NCBI GenBank assembly: GCA_917880885.1
Contig: OU862920.1
Span: 36,987,019 to 37,051,018 of the forward strand
DNA from: Limnephilus marmoratus
Taxonomy: Eukaryota; Arthropoda; Insecta; Trichoptera; Limnephilidae
DNA length: 64,000 nucleotides
Direction: 5' to 3'
Part shown: piece after piece, positions 22,500 to 35,115 of the stretch
Numbering within the stretch: position 1 is the first letter of the stretch
How the letters are laid out: every line of letters begins with the position of its first letter
Notes under the pieces: model-generated
The model's input: only the letters and a program-made list of their open reading frames with translations
What the model was told of the DNA's origin: nothing
Databases searched by the model: none
Made by a program: the position numbers and the translations under genes

Positions 22500-23125
22500 T
22501 GGATGTGGTTGTGATCCTTGTCTACGGATCCGGAGATCGCGGGTTCAAATCCCGGCGTAAATAAGAATGTTTGGTTTGATTAATTTACATATTTGGCTCA
22601 CAGAGTATTCAAATAAAATAATGTATTGGTAGTATATTTGCGGCACATTCCAGATGCTTTAGTACTCTCAGTACCGCCCTGGTGAAAGACCACCATTCGG
22701 AATCGAAATGTTGCTTAAAATGGCTTCAGCCTTGTTTGGTCATAAGATCTGAACAGCCAGGTGGTACTTCCCCAACTTCAACTTCCCAGTCTCCTTCCTT
22801 TCCCACTACCTTCAGTTTATATTCTTCAGTAAGTCTTTTCATTGCTAAGGATCGTGACCTCGCGTACAATTTCAGCCTGACACCGTTCCCTAATTTATTG
22901 GGATTCTAGTCTAACTGGCTGCAGACGGTCGGGATGTTCAAAAGTGCAAGGGTTGTGGCATCCTCGACGAAGTTTGTTGTGAGGCTTAAGAAAGTGGAGA
23001 CGGAAGGAGATGGGGCAGGATAAAGTTAGGAAGTAATTGACTATTCAGGTCTGATCAGTAAACACAACTATATCGATATCAAACAAAGTTTCAATTCTGG
23101 ATGATGGTCTTTCACCAGGACGTAT
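22500..23125 (+). mobile_element. tRNA-related SINE-like repeat, copy 1
   Basis: It begins with a tRNA-like block whose B box is gggttcaaatcccggcg (22541-22557). A body follows with tggtgaaagaccacc (22680 region), then a C/T-rich stretch, and ends with gacggaaggagatgggg and caaagtttcaattctgg. Parts recur at 42120-42320, 49740-49870 and 58010-58300. The A box is poorly preserved and no cloverleaf can be drawn, so this is not a working tRNA gene. Confidence 0.5.
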
Positions 23126-24880
23126 TTATAAGGACGGAATATTTAACTATTTCGCAGAATCCCTTCTCTTAATCAAACATTCTTTGAATGGTCACATATC
23201 TGCCCTGATGATGGGCACTGTAACGCTGTCCGAAACGATGGCTAAAGGAGGAGGTAGCGCAACACGGCGTAACAGCCCAAAAACAAATAACAAACTTACT
23301 TTGAATGTTTGTATTCTTCATCAATGTTTACTTCTAGAATTTATAAATTAATTTTTTACGTTCTTTACGTAGTTATGTTTTTAGTTTCAAAGTACTTTCA
23401 AAATATCTTGTACCTATACGAGATTTTCTTATACTTTATGCTTTCATTTCAATATTTATTGTAATTTTTTTTTTCATATTAATATTTTTTCTTATCTATG
23501 TATATTCTGTATCCATTTCAAATTATTGTAATTTCTACGTTGACATGAAAGCCATTAATCGGCGTTTATTCATAATAAATTAATGAGATTATATTTTTGT
23601 GACCTGCAAATCTTTAATTTTTAATCGATTTCAATTAAATGGTTGTGGTAACAAATGTAATAATATACACTATAATGGATGCATTTCCTCAAGGCTGTCA
23701 GGACTCTATATGGGTAATTGGTGAATTTGTGTATATTTAATATGGTAAATGAGTGGTCTCTTTTAAAAACCCTTTTACCTCTCGATTCACATTGTAATGG
23801 GTTTTGCATTCCTGGTGGCGTGTACGTACCTCGATTTAAAAATAGCGTAGTTAGGTATCCAGGTACTAATTGCAAAAAAACAATTGCATTTGAATTGAGT
23901 TGTGGATAAAGTTATCGCATGCGAATTCGATAGTTTGGAGTTCGATCCTTACCGTAGGGCGAAAATATTCTATCCACTTGACAATATTTTCAAGTGATGT
24001 ACTAAAAAAACATGAAACCTTGGGCTTGGAGGTTGTTGGGGCAATCGGCGAGCGAGCCCTCTCTGAATCTCCAAGTTACGGTTCGATTATCATCATATTG
24101 CTTATCGTAAGAAGTTAAAAATATGGATTAAAACACTAATAATTTGACACATATCGGTCATGAAATCAATGATTTATTTTAAAACAAATGTTATAATTAT
24201 TGCCTGAAATCTATTTTTCACGATTAGTCTAATTTTAAACTCAGCATCACAATACTCCAACCAATAACAAAAGGGCAAAATAAAATCAATTGTGACTATA
24301 ACAATGTTTTCTAGCCTTTTCGTCAAAGTTCGACTTTTTACTAACTTAATTTTTAGTTGGAAGCAGCTCACGTGTATAGTGTTTGAAGGAATCTAACAAG
24401 AGAAATATTTTAACTCATTTTAGAGAAATACTTTAAAAACATAAAAAATAAATATAAAAAAACATTTTATTTAACGTGATCGTAACCTTATGTAGGTAGC
24501 CTTACCATATGATCCGTGTTGCAGTTTTTCGCAAACAGCGGTTCTATAATATCAGTTTTTAAAATATATTTAAAAAAAATGCTAGAGTTAAAAAACACAA
24601 CAATTATATTAACATTTATCAACATTATACAACTTTTTCAGGAAAAAAATGATGTTTTTAGTGTGTGCCAGAGAGCTGAATCAAACCATTACATACTTAA
24701 TATATTATGGGAATGACGATTTTTTTTTAACTTTTCGCCGAAAAATTATATTTTTAATATTTACATTTCCCAAGATCCAAGTTTAAAACAATCAATAAAA
24801 GCCAAAATAATTATAATGATTTTTAATCCGCTGAATTCAAATTATTAATGATTTAATTTAATATTATTTTTAATTTCATA
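23126..24880. other. No recognised features
   Basis: AT-rich. A B-box-like ggagttcgatccttacc at 23938-23954 suggests a decayed tRNA-related repeat; no gene seen. Confidence 0.45.
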
Positions 24881-25015
24881 CAATAAATGTACACGTTTAT
24901 AATATTAAATAAAAAATATATAATATTATTATAAACGTGTTATTTCTATTTATTAAAATAAATGTACACGTTTATAATATTATCATAAACGTGTACATTT
25001 ATTTTTATTTATTTT
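24881..25015. repeat. Nested AT-rich inverted repeats
   Basis: Two copies of aaatgtacacgtttataata (starting near 24886 and 24959) are each followed by an inverted partner. The second forms an almost perfect hairpin (aataaatgtacacgtttat pairs with ataaacgtgtacatttatt near 24993-25011). It resembles a small foldback or MITE duplication. Confidence 0.8.
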
Positions 25016-26397
25016 TTATTTTGATATGTGGGCCTCAATGGGTGCTTTCCCCATGCTGAGGCCCTCATTTTAAAACTACAAATTAAAACAGACAAATCAA
25101 TTCTACTGTTGTGTTTAGGTAGTAATACATTATAACTAATTGATTTGAATGGGCCTTGAAACAAATTATTACTGAGAATTTAGCAAATACCTACATCTGT
25201 TTTTATTCACCCAAACATCAAAGTTCATAAAATTCGTAGTGGGTACGATTAAGATTTTATGTTACAAACATATAAAAAACAGCGAGTTTAAAAGAAAAAG
25301 CGGTGAACAAAAAAAAAACGGTGTTTTTCGGTTTGTGGCACCCTCTTTCGGAGACTCATTAAAGTATTTCGGTAGTTTCCTTTCAATTTCAGTCGAGCAT
25401 TTAAACCACGTAATAAATCTTACGATATATATAAATATATCACACTGCGGATACTCGAATACAGTGGGGCTTGTTTAGGAAAATAAAAGCAATGTGCTAA
25501 TGTTTTCCATAGAAAGATAGTCAAGAAGTCGTTACATGTCGTCATTTTACTTGTTATAGATATTATTTAATTTAAACATTGGCATTACTTAAACCGATAT
25601 TGACGTAAATTGATGTTTTTAAAAATAAATTAGTTAAATGTATCATTTTAAAAGTTGAGTTTGTTATACATGTATTTTTCGTTGAAAATACAAATGTTAA
25701 TTGTTTTATTAAATGTTTTGAGTAAACAAAAAAAAAAGTTCTTTAATTAAATTTAAATGTGTGTAAATAATCAAACTGCATTTTATTATTAAAGGTGAAT
25801 AAATTGTAGTTAAGGGATATCTTAAATAACTGCATAAAATAAAATTAATTGCCCGATTCCGAAATTAGGTCATACGTCGTTTGTTTAAAATATGTACCTT
25901 AATTTTAACGCGTTATTGAAAATAGTTATATAAAATGAGCAAGTTAATATTTTGCATGTAAGTTAATTATTTGCATTGCAAAAAATGTTTGTAGGATCGT
26001 TTTAGAATAATCTATCCGTGTTGACATTGTTGTCGATTATTACAACTTTCCTCGTTTCGCACATGCAGCCTCTGAGATATAGGCCAAAGAACAATAGTAA
26101 CCTGTATTCCTATTCTCGCGTAGTGAAACTGAAATAATGCCAAATAATTAAAAAATCTTACCTTTCCTGATGTTTCCCTGCACTTCGAGCAGCAATTGAA
26201 CTCACTTTCAAGGAAAAGATAAATAAAAGGAAGATGGAAGAAATTGATGGAAAACAATTGCGAAAAAAGGAATGAAATGTTGATTAGTTTATCTGGGTGA
26301 AATTTGTGATTTAGATTGTGATTTACGTTTGGTTAGTATGATAATTTTAAAGAAATTTGGTAGGGATGTGGATTTGGGACTGGTAGAATACTTTCAC
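25016..26397. other. No recognised genes
   Basis: A short hairpin (gggcctcaatggg / ccccatgctgaggccc) lies at 25030-25064. Otherwise AT-rich DNA before the GC-rich candidate exon. Confidence 0.5.
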
Positions 26398-26622
26398 CAG
26401 GGAGAGCTTCCCAACTTGCGGCTGCCTCGTTCGACGAACACCAGAGACTGTTGGTTGGCACGACGCTTTCCACCGTCTTTTCTATGCTTGCGCGATACGC
26501 CAATACCAGCGCGGCGCCGTGTACGTACACGACCCTCGCAGGCGGCCGGGGGATGGGGCGCGCATCGCACAACCCGCCGCGCGCTGCATGCCGCTTTCCG
26601 CAGGGCCTTGCGCACCCAGTGA
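26398..26622 (-). CDS. Candidate exon, GC-rich, phase-compatible with upstream and downstream exons
   Basis: An isolated CpG-rich block in AT-rich DNA has an acceptor gtcaccag (AG at 26624-26623) and a donor gtgaaag (GT at 26397-26396). Read with two leading bases, the minus strand is open throughout: TGCARPCGKRHAARGGLCDA and so on to SLWCSSNEAAASWEALP plus one base. These phases let it sit between the exon at 38171-38300 (ends with one base) and the exon at 11861 (starts with two). Other frames are also open across this GC-rich block, so coding status is uncertain. The protein is Arg/Ala-rich with no domain I recognise. It could instead be a 5' untranslated exon or promoter island. Confidence 0.4.
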
Positions 26623-26869
26623 CTGGTGACACCCATCACACGGTGACAGTCCGTATCAAGGTTGGATGTAGGGTGAGAATACAGGATACAATGGCCAAAG
26701 ATCTTGCAAAGCTTTCAAGCCAATGCTTATCGCACATTCAATCAAAATTGGTTACCATTGTGTTCAATATTTTATTTGTTCCTTATTTTTAGTATAGTTT
26801 GGGTATATCCGAAGAATGCATAAATTTGTGCTTAACGTAATATGACATCATTAGACACACTTTTTCAAG

Positions 26870-27330
26870 GTTTTAAAATGGGTATTTTCATCAACTTTGT
26901 TGAACAACAACTCTCTCATTTTAAATGATATGAGTATGCTTAAATTTTTACCCAGAAGGATTTTTAGACTTGGTATTTCTATACAAAATTTTAAATGATG
27001 TAGTTGGTAGCCCAGAATAATTGTTTGCATTAATACTAAATGTCAGGATTTATTTCAGCACAGAAATTCTAGAACTAACTATCACGTCGTCGCTCACATC
27101 AAACACCGTATAACTCATCTTACACAGGTTTTCGGGAGGAACAAAAAAAACCTTTTCGTTTATTTAATAAAAATAACACATTTTTGAGAAATAGGGTCAA
27201 CTAACATTTAGGCTTCAGTTATTTGCAAAAACAATTTTTTTCATTAAAAACACACGCTTAATACTAACATTCCCGGTGTAATTCACAAAAAAGGCTGAGA
27301 AATAATGAGTCCCTAAAAGGGGCATAAAAA
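26870..27330 (+). mobile_element. Non-LTR retrotransposon 3' fragment, decayed
   Basis: Nucleotide similarity to the better copy at 49894-50211 is clear: cttggtatttctatacaaaattttaaatg and ctagaactaactatcac correspond in order. The 3' end gtccctaaaaggggcataaa followed by aataataaataaaac matches the tail style of the other copy. No open frame remains. Confidence 0.65.
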
Positions 27331-27769
27331 AATAATAAATAAAACATTAAATATGGAAAATGTAGAATGATAAACTCCTAAAACGCATTGTTCTAAGTGC
27401 CGTTGAAACAACTATTTACAAGAAAAAATGACGTATTTTAAGAATAATAAATTAATTTAAAAAATGCAGATTTGAATTAAGTAATTTGGAATTCGGGTGT
27501 TGTAGGGTTAAGGTAATACATGTAGAAAATTGAACGAATACAACCACCACCGTCCTAGTGTTAAGGGCGCCTGCGCATTGTCGCACTGACGCAAAGGGGT
27601 CCACATAGAGTACCAAAGTTTTCCGGGAAATTCCGAAAAAAAAAGGAATATATTTTTATCACGATTTTGCATTTATTGAAATGCAATTTTTTAAAAAAAT
27701 GTTAAGAAAAATCTGTATGTTTTGCGGAGTCCGATATTGAATCTGACATTATTTGCAGTAAATTTTATT

Positions 27770-28520
27770 ATTATTTTTTTTTTTTTTATTTATTTATTTA
27801 TTTTTTTTTTTTTTATTAATTTCAATAACAAGGTTTGTACATGTATGTATGATGTATATAATAAGTATAGATTCATTTTTTTTTCACAGACCTCCTCACT
27901 AGGATTTCCTGTTCTGAGGTGGCCTGTAGTTTTTTTAAAATATTTGTATTTGGTTATGGATTGTCTTTATATCATCTTCATGATGTTTGTAATTTTATTA
28001 TCACTTTGATCTCTCAGCCATATTTTTACTTTTGTTTTAAATATATTCATTTCCTTTATATTTTTGATTTGATCTGGTAGAGCATTGTATAATTTTATAG
28101 CATGGAATTTATTATTTCTCTGTCCAAAAGATGTGTTCAAACTGGGAGTAACCAGGATGTTATTGCTTACTGACCTGGTTGAGTATTTATGTTGGGCAGT
28201 GGAGTATACATATATGTTTTTTTTCAGTTTAAATAAAATATTTTTTGAATAAAGTTTCTGTACATTGAAGACTTGAAAGTTATTAAATATTTCTTCCGTC
28301 GGAGTTCTAAGCGGAACTTTCAGTATTGTCTTCAGTACTCCTTTTTGGGCTATTTTGAGTCGCTCTGTGTGAGTGCTCAAAGCAGACCCCCATCCAGTTA
28401 TCCCGTACTCTATTTGTGATTGACATAAAGCGTAGTACACTTTCTTAATGTCGTTTATGTTGAGGATGTTACGGATGGCTCTAAAGAAGTAAATGTACCT
28501 GGTGAGTTTTGGTGTTGTAA
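27770..28520 (-). pseudogene. 5'-truncated non-LTR retrotransposon: C-terminal reverse transcriptase region
   Basis: The minus strand reads PKLTRYIYFFRAIRNILN then KKVYYALCQSQIEYGITGWG, in one frame down to about 27970. The V-(Y/H)-x-A-L-x-x-S-x-x-x-Y-G-I-x-x-W-G motif is typical of the region after the palm in jockey-type reverse transcriptases. The frame stays open for some 180 codons, so the copy is relatively young. A T-rich run at 27773-27816 on the plus strand is the 3' (TAAA)n/poly(A) tail. The N-terminal half is absent. Confidence 0.8.
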
Positions 28521-28909
28521 TTTACCGCGCGAACTACAGATGGCGCTAAGGAAGCGATTTTATTGGTGGAAAACAGTTTTGGTTTGTTTCTTTAATAATA
28601 TTCGATGTGTTTCAAATTTATGTTTTCCATAGTCAAGTTTCAGGTTTGAAGCAAATTGGAGAAAGATATTGGCCCCAATATTCTTCATTTCGATGGTTCA
28701 CTAGCGACAAAGAAAATCTAAATCAATGATATTCACTTATTTACAATAATTTATGTTGTTAATTTATTATTTTTCTGTATTATAACTTGTACATATATTA
28801 TGTATTTTCACTCTTTATGAGATTATGGCTTTGCGGGATTGCAATAACCTCCCCACATCCGGAAAAAATAAATTTTTATATTTTGAATAATGTTGGCGTA
28901 AATCGATTT

Positions 28910-29142
28910 AACTTTTGAAGTGAAGACTTCTTTAGCACCATTCTAATTTGAAACTCGATGAAACGAAAAATAGCGACACTAAAAATAGACAAACACAAAC
29001 GTCTATAGGATTTAGCCTGCTACAAAATGAGACATCGGTCTCCTCGTTGTGCGGTGCTTAGTAGCCTCCCTTCCCTTCTCTACTTTAGTTTTCTGAAGGT
29101 TTCAATTCTGAAGGTGTGAATTGCACACTCTGATTTTTTAAT
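28910..29142 (-). mobile_element. R-family repeat
   Basis: Full-length inverted copy: aagtgaagacttctttagca at the left, ggatttagcctgc and ggtctcctcgttgtgcggtg in the middle, ggtgtgaattgcacactctg then a T-run at the right. Confidence 0.85.
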
Positions 29143-29564
29143 TCCGTACTTTTCACCGACAGATAAACAATGACTTGTATTCTGTGTGTTTTGTCGGTAA
29201 CGTATCCTACATTTAAAAATATATTTCCGATTTTTTATCCAAACGTAAACAGAAAATTGAATTAGTTTACTATATTCAGTTTTTGTGGCAATTGATCTCA
29301 CAATTTATTTAAATTTTTTTAAAATTTTTATTAATAATGTAAAAAATGTAATGTAATGTAAAAAATATGAGCTACGTACATACATACACATCTTACAAAA
29401 TATTATATGAAAGGTCGTTTTAGATCATGTATACCTTATCAGAAAAGAGGTGCTCTTGTGCCTAATAAGGCAGCCACGATTCTCTTAGTAAGTTATAATT
29501 TTTTTTTATAATGGTTTATTTTTAATATTATGTTTTACATGGTATTAACAAGATAATTATACAT

Positions 29565-31720
29565 CTCAGGTTTTTTTTTTTTTTTACTACCCTTCCATTG
29601 AAAACATATGCTTATGTATGGAAGGGGAGTGTATTGTACATTAATGTTATCAGTTAGTACTTAAATAATTCATTGTAGGTACATAAATATATTTGAGCTG
29701 CAGTGTTTATTTTGATAACAGTGTGTATTTAAAAAAAGAAAGAATGTTATCGAAAACTAAGGATTTTTGTAAGATTAATTAAGAGACAGTGGTTGTTTTT
29801 TTGTCTAAAGAATATTTTTAAAATGTCTCTTGACAGAGAGCTGTATTCGGGTTTTATCATTAATGCTTCTGATTTCTTCTGGTAGTGGATTGAAAAAAGT
29901 TCTTCCCTGGTAAGTGTAATGATGCTGTGCAAAAGACGTATTTAGTTTTGGGCATAGAAAAACATGTTTAAGTAGAGTTCTGTTTTCATTTAAAAATGGA
30001 TATTTATCCTTTTCTTTTATGATTTGAATTAATGAATTTTTAATATATAAATCTTTAAATGTGGGTACTTGAAATTCTTCAAACAGGCGTTCTGTTGGGT
30101 AGTCTAAGGATTTTTTTAATATAATTTTAATAATTGTTCTTTGCACAATTTCTATTGGAAGAAGGTTACATATACGCGGATCCCCAACTAATAATAGCGT
30201 ATTGTAAAGTGGATTGAACTAAGGCATAGTAGATTAAATATAGATTTTTTATCGACAGAAAATTTCTAATTCTTAAAAATATATATATTAATTTTCTGAT
30301 TTTGTTTACTACCTGACATATTTGTTCCTTCCATTTCAGATTTTTATCGATAATTACTACGAGATATTTAATTTTGTTTGTTGTTTTTAATATTGTACAG
30401 TTTGATTTGCAATAATTTTGGCTATGAAATTTAGTGTTATCGTGTTAAATTATTAAATATCAATGTTAAAATTTTTGGGAGCGTCGTTTGGATGGATTAC
30501 AAATGGAATTACAAATGTCTTTTCACTGTTTAGTGAGAGAAAATTAGTGTCGAAAAAATTCTTAAGCGTATTGATGTCTTCTGTGGCCTTTAATTCTACA
30601 TTTTCCCAAGTATTTTCACTTATTATTAATACTGAATCGTCGGCGTATGATGTAATTTTACCATGTAGATGTTGAAAAAAAATATCGTTTACATATATGG
30701 TAAATAGGATTGGTCCAAGCACTGTACTTTAGGGGATTCCAAAGCTTGAAATCTCTTGATCACTATTAACACGATTGATTTTTACCACTTGAGGGCGGTT
30801 TTTTAAGTAGTTGGTGATCCATTTAATCGCGTTGCATTTTATACCAATATTATTTAACTTTTTTGATAGCATCTCATGGGATATGCTATCGAATGCCTTT
30901 CTGAGGTCAATAAATATACCCGCACATTTTTTACCTTTATCTAATGATTCGTATATGTATGAAGTTACGTTAGCAATGGCATCTTGTGTGCTGAGTGATT
31001 TAATAAAACCAAACTGGTTTTTGTGTAGTATTTTATTACTATCTAGGAAATTTACCAATTGTTTTTTTACTATTTTTTCAAAAATCTTTCCTTTGTTAGA
31101 AATTACACAAATTGGGCGATAATTCGTTACTTGGTGTGGATCAACAGATTTGTAAATAGGTGAGATTATTGTGTTTTTGTAGTTCATTGGAAATATTCCT
31201 TTCGTTAAACTCAAGTTTATTAAATGAGTGATGGGTTTTATTAAGTAAGATTTCATAGATTTTAACATGTGTGCCGTAATAGAATCAAAACCGGGAGACG
31301 AACCTCCTTTCATATTTTCTATTATTTTTAAGATTTCACATTCTGTTGTTATTTCAAATGTTGAAAGTATATTACGATTCTGTAAATTTTTATTTTTATG
31401 TTTTTCCGAGTTAGAATATGTTTTGTACAAATTATTTACTTTTTACTGTAAGTTTTTTTTTGAAAAATTGTTTAATTTTAATTATTTGTTCTGATTGATG
31501 ATGCAGCGTAATTCGTAATTCGTACAGCGTAATTCTAATTGATGATGCAGAGTTATTATAGTTTTTTATGGCTTGGAAAATATTACGATTTTGCATTTGA
31601 GTTGTTTTAAAATTAGGTGTAATAAATTGGTTTCACTTTCTCATTGGTTTGTAAAATTCTTGATATTCTTTGTTATTTTTTTCTTATGGTTCATCATTCT
31701 CTGTAAAAGTTAATTTAGCA
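29565..31720 (-). pseudogene. Non-LTR retrotransposon with reverse transcriptase, one internal stop
   Basis: The minus strand encodes a jockey-like reverse transcriptase. MKGGSSPGFDSITAHMLKS, VTNYRPICVISNKGKIFEK, KNQFGFIKSLSTQDAI and GIFIDLRKAFDSI lie at about 31310-30890. After GIP comes a TAA at 30731-30729 in place of a sense codon, and the same frame resumes STVLGPILFTIYVND with the catalytic YADDS at about 30645. A frameshift separates this from the C-terminal part (30146-29805), which ends NTSFAQHHYTYQGRTFFNPL. A T-run at 29570-29586 marks the poly(A) end. Upstream (31450-31720) a decayed linker toward the missing endonuclease is visible. Confidence 0.88.
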
Positions 31721-32179
31721 GTTGATAAAAGCTATAACGCACGCACAAACGGCTAAATTAATTATTTTTATGAAAAATTCTTGAAAATTTACAAATTAAA
31801 ATAAACTAATACATTATATTCGTAATAAACTAATACATATACAAACACAACGTCAAGGTTTTTCCGCAAAGGGTAATATATAAAAAGTTTTTCTTAAATT
31901 TTAACCCTTTGATATTAAATTTTTATCAAACCCGATGGAGGGTGACAAAAAAGGTGGAAAAAATTACGAAGAATATTGTCACAAAAATATTGAATAAGGT
32001 CTGTTATTTATATTTTCGTAGCTCTATGGCTGTGGAGTGCCCCGGATCGGGAGTATTTTGTGTCTTTTTATAGGCGAAAATAGCCTTTTTCTCTAGCCAC
32101 CCCCTCCCCTCCTCTTATTATTATTATTCTTCACGAAATTGATGAAATGCAACTCAAATAATTAAAGAATGATATAAGA

Positions 32180-32510
32180 TATATTTGAAGTGAAAACTTT
32201 TTAAGCACCGTTGGATTTGATGAAACGGAAACGTGTGATACTAAAAAGAGACAAACACATAAATCTTTAGGATTTAGCCTGCGACCTGCGAGAGAATAAG
32301 TTAGATTAATTGGTGTCCTCTTTGTGCGGTGGTGCTTCGCAGAATAAAATGTAAAATAATTTTAATCGTGGTAACAATATTATAATAAATAAACCCTACA
32401 ATTATCCTACTCCTGATACCCTGCATTCGTCTCATTCTCTCAAAGTGTAGTTTTCTGAAGGTTTCATTTCTAACGCGTGTGAACTGCAGGCATGATTTTT
32501 TTAAAATTCT
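32180..32510 (-). mobile_element. R-family repeat, long subtype
   Basis: Starts gaagtgaaaactttttaagc and ends gtgtgaactgcaggcatgat plus a T-run. Relative to the short subtype it has about 115 bp inserted (aataaaccctacaattatcc region); the same insert is in the copy at 41695-42080. Confidence 0.8.
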
Positions 32511-32989
32511 GCTTTTTGGGCAAAACCATTGAAATATAATTTAGACGTCAAAGGGCAAAACCACTTTTTTGAAATTATTAGGAAAAATTTAAGTTGGGTT
32601 CGTATTTTGTTTTTTGGTTCTTTTACTTCACATTTCTTAAAAATTCTGTTCTATTTTATCTTGAAACCGTAAAATTTTATATGTACTAACCTTAGAAAAT
32701 TTATTAAATGTAAAAAAAATTAAACGTGATCTCACCCTGGGTAGGTCGGTACTCGTCTTATTCCCGCGGGAGGGTCCCGAAGCACCATCTCCGGAAACAC
32801 TGGCTCTTTGCATTCCGTTGGAGTGTCACCTTGAAACACGAAAAGTACAATAAATGGCACATATTAATCATATCATATACCTACGTGTTCGAATCGGTCG
32901 CATGCATATGTACATGTTAGAATCTGTTATCTATTCATGTACATACATATATACACATATATGTATATATATATATTTGTTTTGGGTTG

Positions 32990-33425
32990 CGAGTTTTTTG
33001 CCGCCCGCGACCCATTTATTGGATAACCAACACCTCTGCCATAGGTCACCCCAAGCGGTTCGCTGCGTTTGGTGACTTAGCAGAGGTGCCCGGGGTACAG
33101 GGGGTGGGGTTTGTTTGGATCTTGGTATGAGGTCTTTTGTTCTATCAGCAGGACTCTCCCGGCACATCGCCTTGCACTGCAGTGGGAGGAGTAGATTTGT
33201 CTGACGTCCGTCACTCCTGCACACACTGACCCCTAGATTCCTACCCACCCCTAATATAATACCCGTTTCCTTCTCAGGACTTCCACAACTCCCATTTCTA
33301 AGAAGACTCTCCACATGGCATCCCCAAAGATATAAAATATTATGACGTAGCTTATGACGTAGTTATGACGTAGCCTCTGAGGGGAATTATTTTCATCAAG
33401 GTCTCCAGTGTGGACATAATTTAAA
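32990..33425 (+). mobile_element. P-family interspersed repeat, copy 2
   Basis: Matches the family from ccaacacctctgccataggt through gacgtccgtcactcctgcac, cccctagattcctacccacc and aattattttcatcaaggtc to the A/T-rich tail. Three copies of a 14-15 bp motif (tatgacgtag) near 33340-33375 show local slippage. Confidence 0.75.
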
Positions 33426-33499
33426 ATATATACATGTATATATACAGCTGGGTATGTGTTTAAATCTGTTATACTGCAGAGATTAGATCTCAGCGGCGT

Positions 33500-33770
33500 A
33501 TATCGTGAGGTAAAGCTTTGTTTGTATTGAAACGGTGCTTAGTTGGTTTAAGCATGTAGAGCAGCTAAACGAAGAAAGGCGCGTAGGGAGAATGCACGAG
33601 GCAAAAATTAATGGTAGAATAAGTCGGGAAAGCCCAATCAGGTGAATCAGAATAATAGAGAGAAGGGTTTTTATTAGATGATTTTTGCATGTGAATGAAG
33701 CAAAGAGCGTGTGTCGAGACAGAGTTGTGTGGCGCTCTAACGCAATAAATTTTAACTGCTTTTAACAAGT
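33500..33770 (+). pseudogene. Non-LTR reverse transcriptase C-terminal tail remnant
   Basis: Plus-strand translation gives SWFKHVEQLNEERRVGRMHE then AKINGRISRESPIR, and further on VNEAKSVCRDRVVWRS. This is the W-F-G-H-V-E-R-(M/L)-...-G-R-(R/I)-...-(V/A)-x-D-R-x-x-W-R terminus found in many insect non-LTR elements. A stop near 33650 and the lack of the palm domain show it is a fragment. It is the same domain that was amplified at 545-945. Confidence 0.75.
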
Positions 33771-33949
33771 TAACCCACGCATTAACCTATGTGGGATTTG
33801 TGTTAGTATCTATACATTATACTCCCATGAAAGCCATAATATTTTTTTCTGTACCTGCATTAATATATTTTCTTATTATTTTCTAAAACAGCATACATCA
33901 GTTATGAAATGTGTGTAACAAAAAAATATTAATATTTTTTTATGAAAAA

Positions 33950-34170
33950 AACAACGTGTGCAATTCACACGCTGTAGAAGTGAAACCTTCAGAAAACTAA
34001 AGTGGGGAGGCTACGATGCACCGCACAAAGAGGAGACCGATTATTCTGTCTCATTATCTTGCCGGCTAAATCCTTTTCATGTATGTGTTTGTCTCTTTTT
34101 TGTGTCGCTTTTACGTTTCATCGAGTTTCAAATCACAACGGTGCTAAAGAAGTTTTCAATTCAAAAAACT
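33950..34170 (+). mobile_element. R-family repeat
   Basis: Direct copy: gtgcaattcacacgctgtag at the left end, gcaccgcacaaagaggagac, tgtgtttgtctcttttttgt, then caacggtgctaaagaagttt at the right end. Confidence 0.88.
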
Positions 34171-34734
34171 TTTACTTGGCACGCATACTAATTGCTTCAA
34201 ACACATCCTTTTTCTCGGACTTTCCATCACTCCCACTTCCTTTACCAGTATTATATTAGTCACTTATCTACAACATAATATTTTTTATGAGTGTCATTCG
34301 ATCGTTTGTTGTGGATATTTTGTTAAAAATTATATGACGTTACCTAGATTTCGATTATCTATGTGCGACCTGTAGGTACCTTTTTATAAGAGGGATTATT
34401 TTATTTCTGCTGATAAAATGGTTGTGTAATATTATCTTCTCTTAAAAATAAGTCAAAGTGACGACTAGTCTTTGTAGTAGATACTACATTCAAGATCCTC
34501 AGAGAGTAAAACCAGAGAGCTTTTAACTATCCCTAGATTTAACCATCCCCCTCCAATTCCCCTACCCCCCCACCATTCCATTTCCGCCTCCCTGCCTGTC
34601 TGACCATCAAACAACATTCCCTCCGGGCTTAATATGAAATTGTTACCTGCAAAAGCAAATGGAGCTCGTAGGTACCGATGGTCCGAATAATGCAACATAA
34701 ACACAAAAGGTTGCAATACATGAATTCTCTGAAA

Positions 34735-35115
34735 ATGTTCACGTAGGTAGATAAATGATGTTTAGGCAGGGTTTGCAACATTAGTATATCTCGACATGGT
34801 CAACGTTGCAGGCGATCAAAGAAGGTTGTAATACTATGAAAATGAATTCGAATGAAAATGAATAAAAATGAATTCTCTGAAAATGTTCTTCTAGATAGGT
34901 AATTGATGTTTAGGCAGGGTTTGCAACATTAGTATATCTCGACATGGTCAACGTTGCAGGCGACTAAAGAAGGTTGCAATACTCTGAAAATGAATTCGAA
35001 TGAAAATGAATAAAAATGAATTCTCTGAAAATGTTCTCCTAGATAGGTAATTGATGTTTAGGCAGGGTTATTGCAACATTAGTATATCTCGACATGGTCA
35101 ACGTTGCAGGCGACC
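34735..35115. repeat. 148-bp tandem array (about 2.6 units)
   Basis: The motif tttaggcaggg starts at 34761, 34909 and 35057. Units share gcaacattagtatatctcga, catggtcaacgttgcaggcg and a gaatgaaaatgaat run. The units are nearly identical. Confidence 0.93.

Noticed and set aside
22500..22560. tRNA gene
   Set aside because: A good B box is present, but no cloverleaf or anticodon arm can be drawn; related copies show it is the head of a SINE-like repeat.
26329..26792. Plus-strand frames across the GC-rich block
   Set aside because: Open because of base composition; no plus-strand splice logic, while the minus strand fits neighbouring exon phases.
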